A DNA stretch of 7,858 bases from an uncultured Alphaproteobacteria bacterium (lineage in GTDB: Bacteria; Pseudomonadota; Alphaproteobacteria; RF32; CAG-239). The stretch spans positions 1 through 7,858 of the forward strand of contig CALXTG010000038.1 of NCBI GenBank assembly GCA_944391355.1, in the 5' to 3' direction. Made by a program: the position numbers and the translations under genes. The notes under the pieces are model-generated. The model did not search any database. It saw only the letters and a list, made by a program, of their open reading frames with translations, and had not been told where the DNA came from. Shown one piece after another: positions 5,761 through 7,858 of this stretch (positions are counted from its first letter, which is position 1; every line of letters begins with the position of its first letter).

Positions 5761-6543
5761 ATGCGTGTAATAATTAAAGACAATCCGCAAGAATGCGCCA
5801 AGTGGGCAGCGGATTATATTGTCAAAAAAATCAATGAGTTTTCCCCTACCCCGGAAAAACCTTTTGTCCTCGGCCTGCCGACCGGTTCTACGCCGCTGCC
5901 GACCTATAAAAGGTTGATTGACCTTTACAAACAGGGAAAAGTTTCTTTTGCCAATGTTGTGACGTTTAATATGGATGAATATATCGGTTTGGATGAAAAT
6001 CACCCGCAAAGCTATCATTATTTCATGCGGGAAAATTTTTTCAAACATATTGATATTAAACCGGAAAATATCAACATACTGAACGGCATGGCTGCCGATC
6101 CCGTTAAAGAGGCCGAAAGCTATGAAGCCAAAATCAGAAAATACGGTAAAATTAATTTGTTTTTGGGTGGGGTCGGCGCTGACGGACATATTGCCTTTAA
6201 TGAGCCCGGCTCTTCTCTGGTTTCACGGACGAGAGTCAAGACTTTGACAACAGATACGCGCAAAGCCAACGCGCGTTTCTTTGACAATGATGTGTCAAAA
6301 GTGCCGGCAACGGCTCTGACTGTCGGGGTCGGCACAATTACCGATGCCGAAGAAGTCATGATCCTGATTACCGGCCACGGTAAAGCCAGGGCTTTGCAGC
6401 AAGCTATTGAGGGCGCAGTCAGCCAAATGTGGACGATCAGCATCCTGCATATGCATCCCAAGGCGATTTTTGTTTGCGACGAAGATGCTACTGATGAGCT
6501 GAAAGTCGCAACGGTCAAATATTTCAAAGATATTGAAAAGTAA
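5761..6543 (+). CDS. nagB: Glucosamine-6-phosphate deaminase
   Basis: NagB converts glucosamine-6-phosphate to fructose-6-phosphate and ammonia, feeding amino sugars into glycolysis. The 260-residue protein aligns with E. coli NagB almost without gaps: GLPTGSTP (38-45, phosphate loop), FNMDEY with catalytic D72, and GGVGADGHIAFNEPGS with D141, H143 and E148 at the same residue numbers. K208 in the GHGKA segment is also kept. Residues that form the GlcNAc-6-P allosteric site in the E. coli hexamer are likewise present: S151, S152, R158, K160 and Y254. This suggests activation by the substrate of NagA. The C-terminus is about six residues shorter. AGGAGA, 5 nt upstream of the ATG, lies inside the last codons of nagA and the gap is one base, so the two are tightly coupled. 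A terminator follows directly. Confidence 0.97.
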   Translation: MRVIIKDNPQECAKWAADYIVKKINEFSPTPEKPFVLGLPTGSTPLPTYKRLIDLYKQGKVSFANVVTFNMDEYIGLDENHPQSYHYFMRENFFKHIDIKPENINILNGMAADPVKEAESYEAKIRKYGKINLFLGGVGADGHIAFNEPGSSLVSRTRVKTLTTDTRKANARFFDNDVSKVPATALTVGVGTITDAEEVMILITGHGKARALQQAIEGAVSQMWTISILHMHPKAIFVCDEDATDELKVATVKYFKDIEK

Positions 6544-6570
6544 AAAACAAAGCCCCGTTTCAGGGGCTTT
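6544..6570. terminator. Bidirectional intrinsic terminator between nagB and the glycosyltransferase gene
   Basis: An 8-bp stem AAAGCCCC / GGGGCTTT with a 6-base loop (6549-6570) occupies the 29-bp gap between the two converging stop codons. On the plus strand it is followed by a T-rich tail (CTTTATTT). On the minus strand the tail is TTTGTTTTTT. It can therefore end the nag operon and the polysaccharide operon alike. Confidence 0.9.
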
Positions 6571-6572
6571 CT

Positions 6573-7436
6573 TTATTTCTCCAGACCACGCAAGCGTCGC
6601 CAAATCTTGCCGAGTTTCCATTGCAGCACAGCCAGGCCGTAACGCAGCGGGAAATGTTTTTTTTCATAGCTGCGGATTTGCCGGGTACATTCTTTCATAA
6701 ACCCCGGGGTTTTAATGGTGTTATTATCATGCCAGCGATACATAAACAAAGGCTGTTCCAAATATTTATATTTGTATTTTTTGGACAGCTGAAGATGCAT
6801 GTACCAGTCTTCAATTTTAAAATCTCCATTGTATTTGCCGACTTCTTGGATTGCAGAAAGTCTCATCAGACAACCGTTCGGAACATAATTTCCACGCACA
6901 AAACTTACGTAGGATCCAAAATTTGTTCCGTAAAAATCAACATCTGGCCGAGAATAACGCAGAAATTCGCCGAAAGTTTTATAGACAGCTTTGTTTTCAT
7001 CATAGACGTTATTACGATCTTTATCCCAAAAAGCAGCTCTTGATTCACCGTCCATAATCTCGTTATCTCCGACGACCAAGGCATATTCGGGTTTGTCTTT
7101 GATAAAATTATAAAGTGTAGTTAAAGCTTCAGGTTTTAATTTATCATCAGATGCACATAGCATCATAAACTTACCATGAGCGTTATCAATTCCCTCATTT
7201 ATGGTCGGAACAAAGCCCCGATTGGGCCGCGATATATGCAAGAAACGCTTAAAACGTTTTTGACATTGAGATGTCATACGAATGATTTCTGCATCCGTAT
7301 TATCTTTGGAACCGTCATTGATAATGATAACTTCAATATTTTCATAGCTTTGTGCTATTATAGAATTAAGTGTTTCGGCAACATATTTTTCATGATTGTA
7401 GGCCGGAATGATTATTGAGATTAAATCATCTGTCAT
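6573..7436 (-). CDS. Family 2 glycosyltransferase (GT-A), surface polysaccharide
   Basis: This is predicted to transfer a sugar from a nucleotide-sugar donor during synthesis of a capsule, exopolysaccharide or O-antigen. The 287-residue protein has the GT2 pattern from the N-terminus: SIIIPAYNHEKYVAETLNSI (7-26) and VIIINDGSKDNT (36-47) for nucleotide binding, NRG (72-74), and the metal-binding ASDD (95-98, a DxD-like motif). The putative catalytic ED (209-210) is followed by a YRWHDNNT block (233-240) often seen in Wbb/Wca-type enzymes. The C-terminus is basic and rich in Trp and Arg (QWKLGKIWRRLRG), suggesting peripheral membrane attachment. There is no transmembrane segment. The ATG at 7436 lies one base after the upstream stop, so translation is likely coupled. 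AT content is clearly higher than in the genes to the left. Donor and acceptor sugars cannot be inferred. Confidence 0.92.
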   Translation of the reverse strand: MTDDLISIIIPAYNHEKYVAETLNSIIAQSYENIEVIIINDGSKDNTDAEIIRMTSQCQKRFKRFLHISRPNRGFVPTINEGIDNAHGKFMMLCASDDKLKPEALTTLYNFIKDKPEYALVVGDNEIMDGESRAAFWDKDRNNVYDENKAVYKTFGEFLRYSRPDVDFYGTNFGSYVSFVRGNYVPNGCLMRLSAIQEVGKYNGDFKIEDWYMHLQLSKKYKYKYLEQPLFMYRWHDNNTIKTPGFMKECTRQIRSYEKKHFPLRYGLAVLQWKLGKIWRRLRGLEK

Positions 7437-7437
7437 A

Positions 7438-7858
7438 TTAGTTTGTTCCTGTTTTGTTTAAATAAACTTTTTCTTGCTCATCATATTTAGCTTTAACCCA
7501 GTAAACGTCTCTTTTTACAATTTTTGCAGGATTTCCAGCGAGGATAACGTTTTCTTCTTCACAACTTTTACTGACAAAAGCCCCAGCTCCGATAATGGTA
7601 TTATCGGCAATTCTGACATTTTTCAGAATTTTAGCCCATTTCCCAATCCAACAGTGTCTGCCGATAATAATTTCCCTGCCCTGATTTAAAGGTTTTCCAT
7701 TTCTGTCGGTTATGGCGTGAAAATCTGAACAAAATATTGCGGTTTCCAAAGCAATGATTGTTTCATCACCAATGATTACCCGGCTGTTGTTATCGCGTAA
7801 ATGAATTTCAGTACCATTAAACCAGACATTCTTACCGATTTCCACAACACAGTTATCT
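7438..7858 (-). CDS. Left-handed beta-helix (hexapeptide) acyltransferase, 5' end outside window
   Basis: This is probably a sugar or serine O-acetyltransferase-type enzyme using acetyl-CoA to decorate a surface polysaccharide or its precursor. The reading frame is open to the right edge: DNCVV precedes EIGKNVWF in frame, so the GTG at 7845 is only an internal valine and the true start is outside. The 139 visible residues show hexapeptide turns (VVEIGK, VIIGDE, IIIGRHCWIGKWAKILKNVRIADNTIIGAGAFVSK, shown here in pieces of the LbH pattern). A candidate catalytic His lies in FCSDFHAI. The C-terminal closing motif ILAGNPAKIVKR is the typical end of WcaF/NodL/CysE-like acetyltransferases. Its stop is one base before the glycosyltransferase ATG, so both belong to one operon that continues to the right. 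The exact acceptor is unknown. Confidence 0.88.
   Translation of the reverse strand, partial: DNCVVEIGKNVWFNGTEIHLRDNNSRVIIGDETIIALETAIFCSDFHAITDRNGKPLNQGREIIIGRHCWIGKWAKILKNVRIADNTIIGAGAFVSKSCEEENVILAGNPAKIVKRDVYWVKAKYDEQEKVYLNKTGTN

Overview
The window looks like a chromosomal segment of an uncultured, Gram-negative alphaproteobacterium, possibly host-associated. The evidence for this is the minus-strand order mltB-type transglycosylase, rlpA, dacA-type carboxypeptidase (a familiar alphaproteobacterial neighbourhood), two lipoprotein signal sequences, and a complete GlcNAc-6-phosphate catabolic pair. Base composition is about 50% GC in the housekeeping part and about 35% in the polysaccharide genes at the right end (hand counts of sample rows). 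The species cannot be named from this sequence alone.

Left part (1-2782, minus strand): a peptidoglycan-remodelling block read right to left. It comprises a lytic transglycosylase lipoprotein with an MltB-like SLT domain plus a peptidoglycan-binding domain, the RlpA lipoprotein (double-psi barrel plus SPOR), and a D,D-carboxypeptidase of the PBP5/DacA family that runs off the left edge. An 18-bp palindrome lies just upstream of rlpA.

Middle (2845-4012): a minus-strand gene whose conserved blocks match the helical domain of the 5-hmdU DNA kinase / alpha-glutamyl-putrescinyl-thymine pyrophosphorylase superfamily, a group known mainly from phage DNA hypermodification. It stands alone beside the cell-wall genes, with none of its usual partners in view. 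Divergent from it is a complete tRNA-Ser(UGA) with encoded CCA, its own promoter and a strong intrinsic terminator.

Right-centre (4052-6570, plus strand): a probable three-gene operon of a divergent O6-alkylguanine-DNA alkyltransferase-like protein, nagA (GlcNAc-6-P deacetylase) and nagB (GlcN-6-P deaminase). NagA and NagB convert GlcNAc-6-P to GlcN-6-P and then to fructose-6-P plus ammonia. They could serve amino-sugar uptake or recycling of wall sugars released by the neighbouring transglycosylases. The operon ends in a hairpin that appears to terminate transcription from both sides.

Right end (6573-7858, minus strand): two translationally coupled, AT-rich genes for a family 2 glycosyltransferase and a left-handed beta-helix acyltransferase. 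The latter is cut by the right edge. They look like the end of a surface-polysaccharide cluster.

The most noteworthy item is the orphan DNA-hypermodification-family protein. The alkyltransferase with altered DNA-contact and glycine-rich loops is second. No CRISPR array, insertion sequence or phage structural gene is visible.
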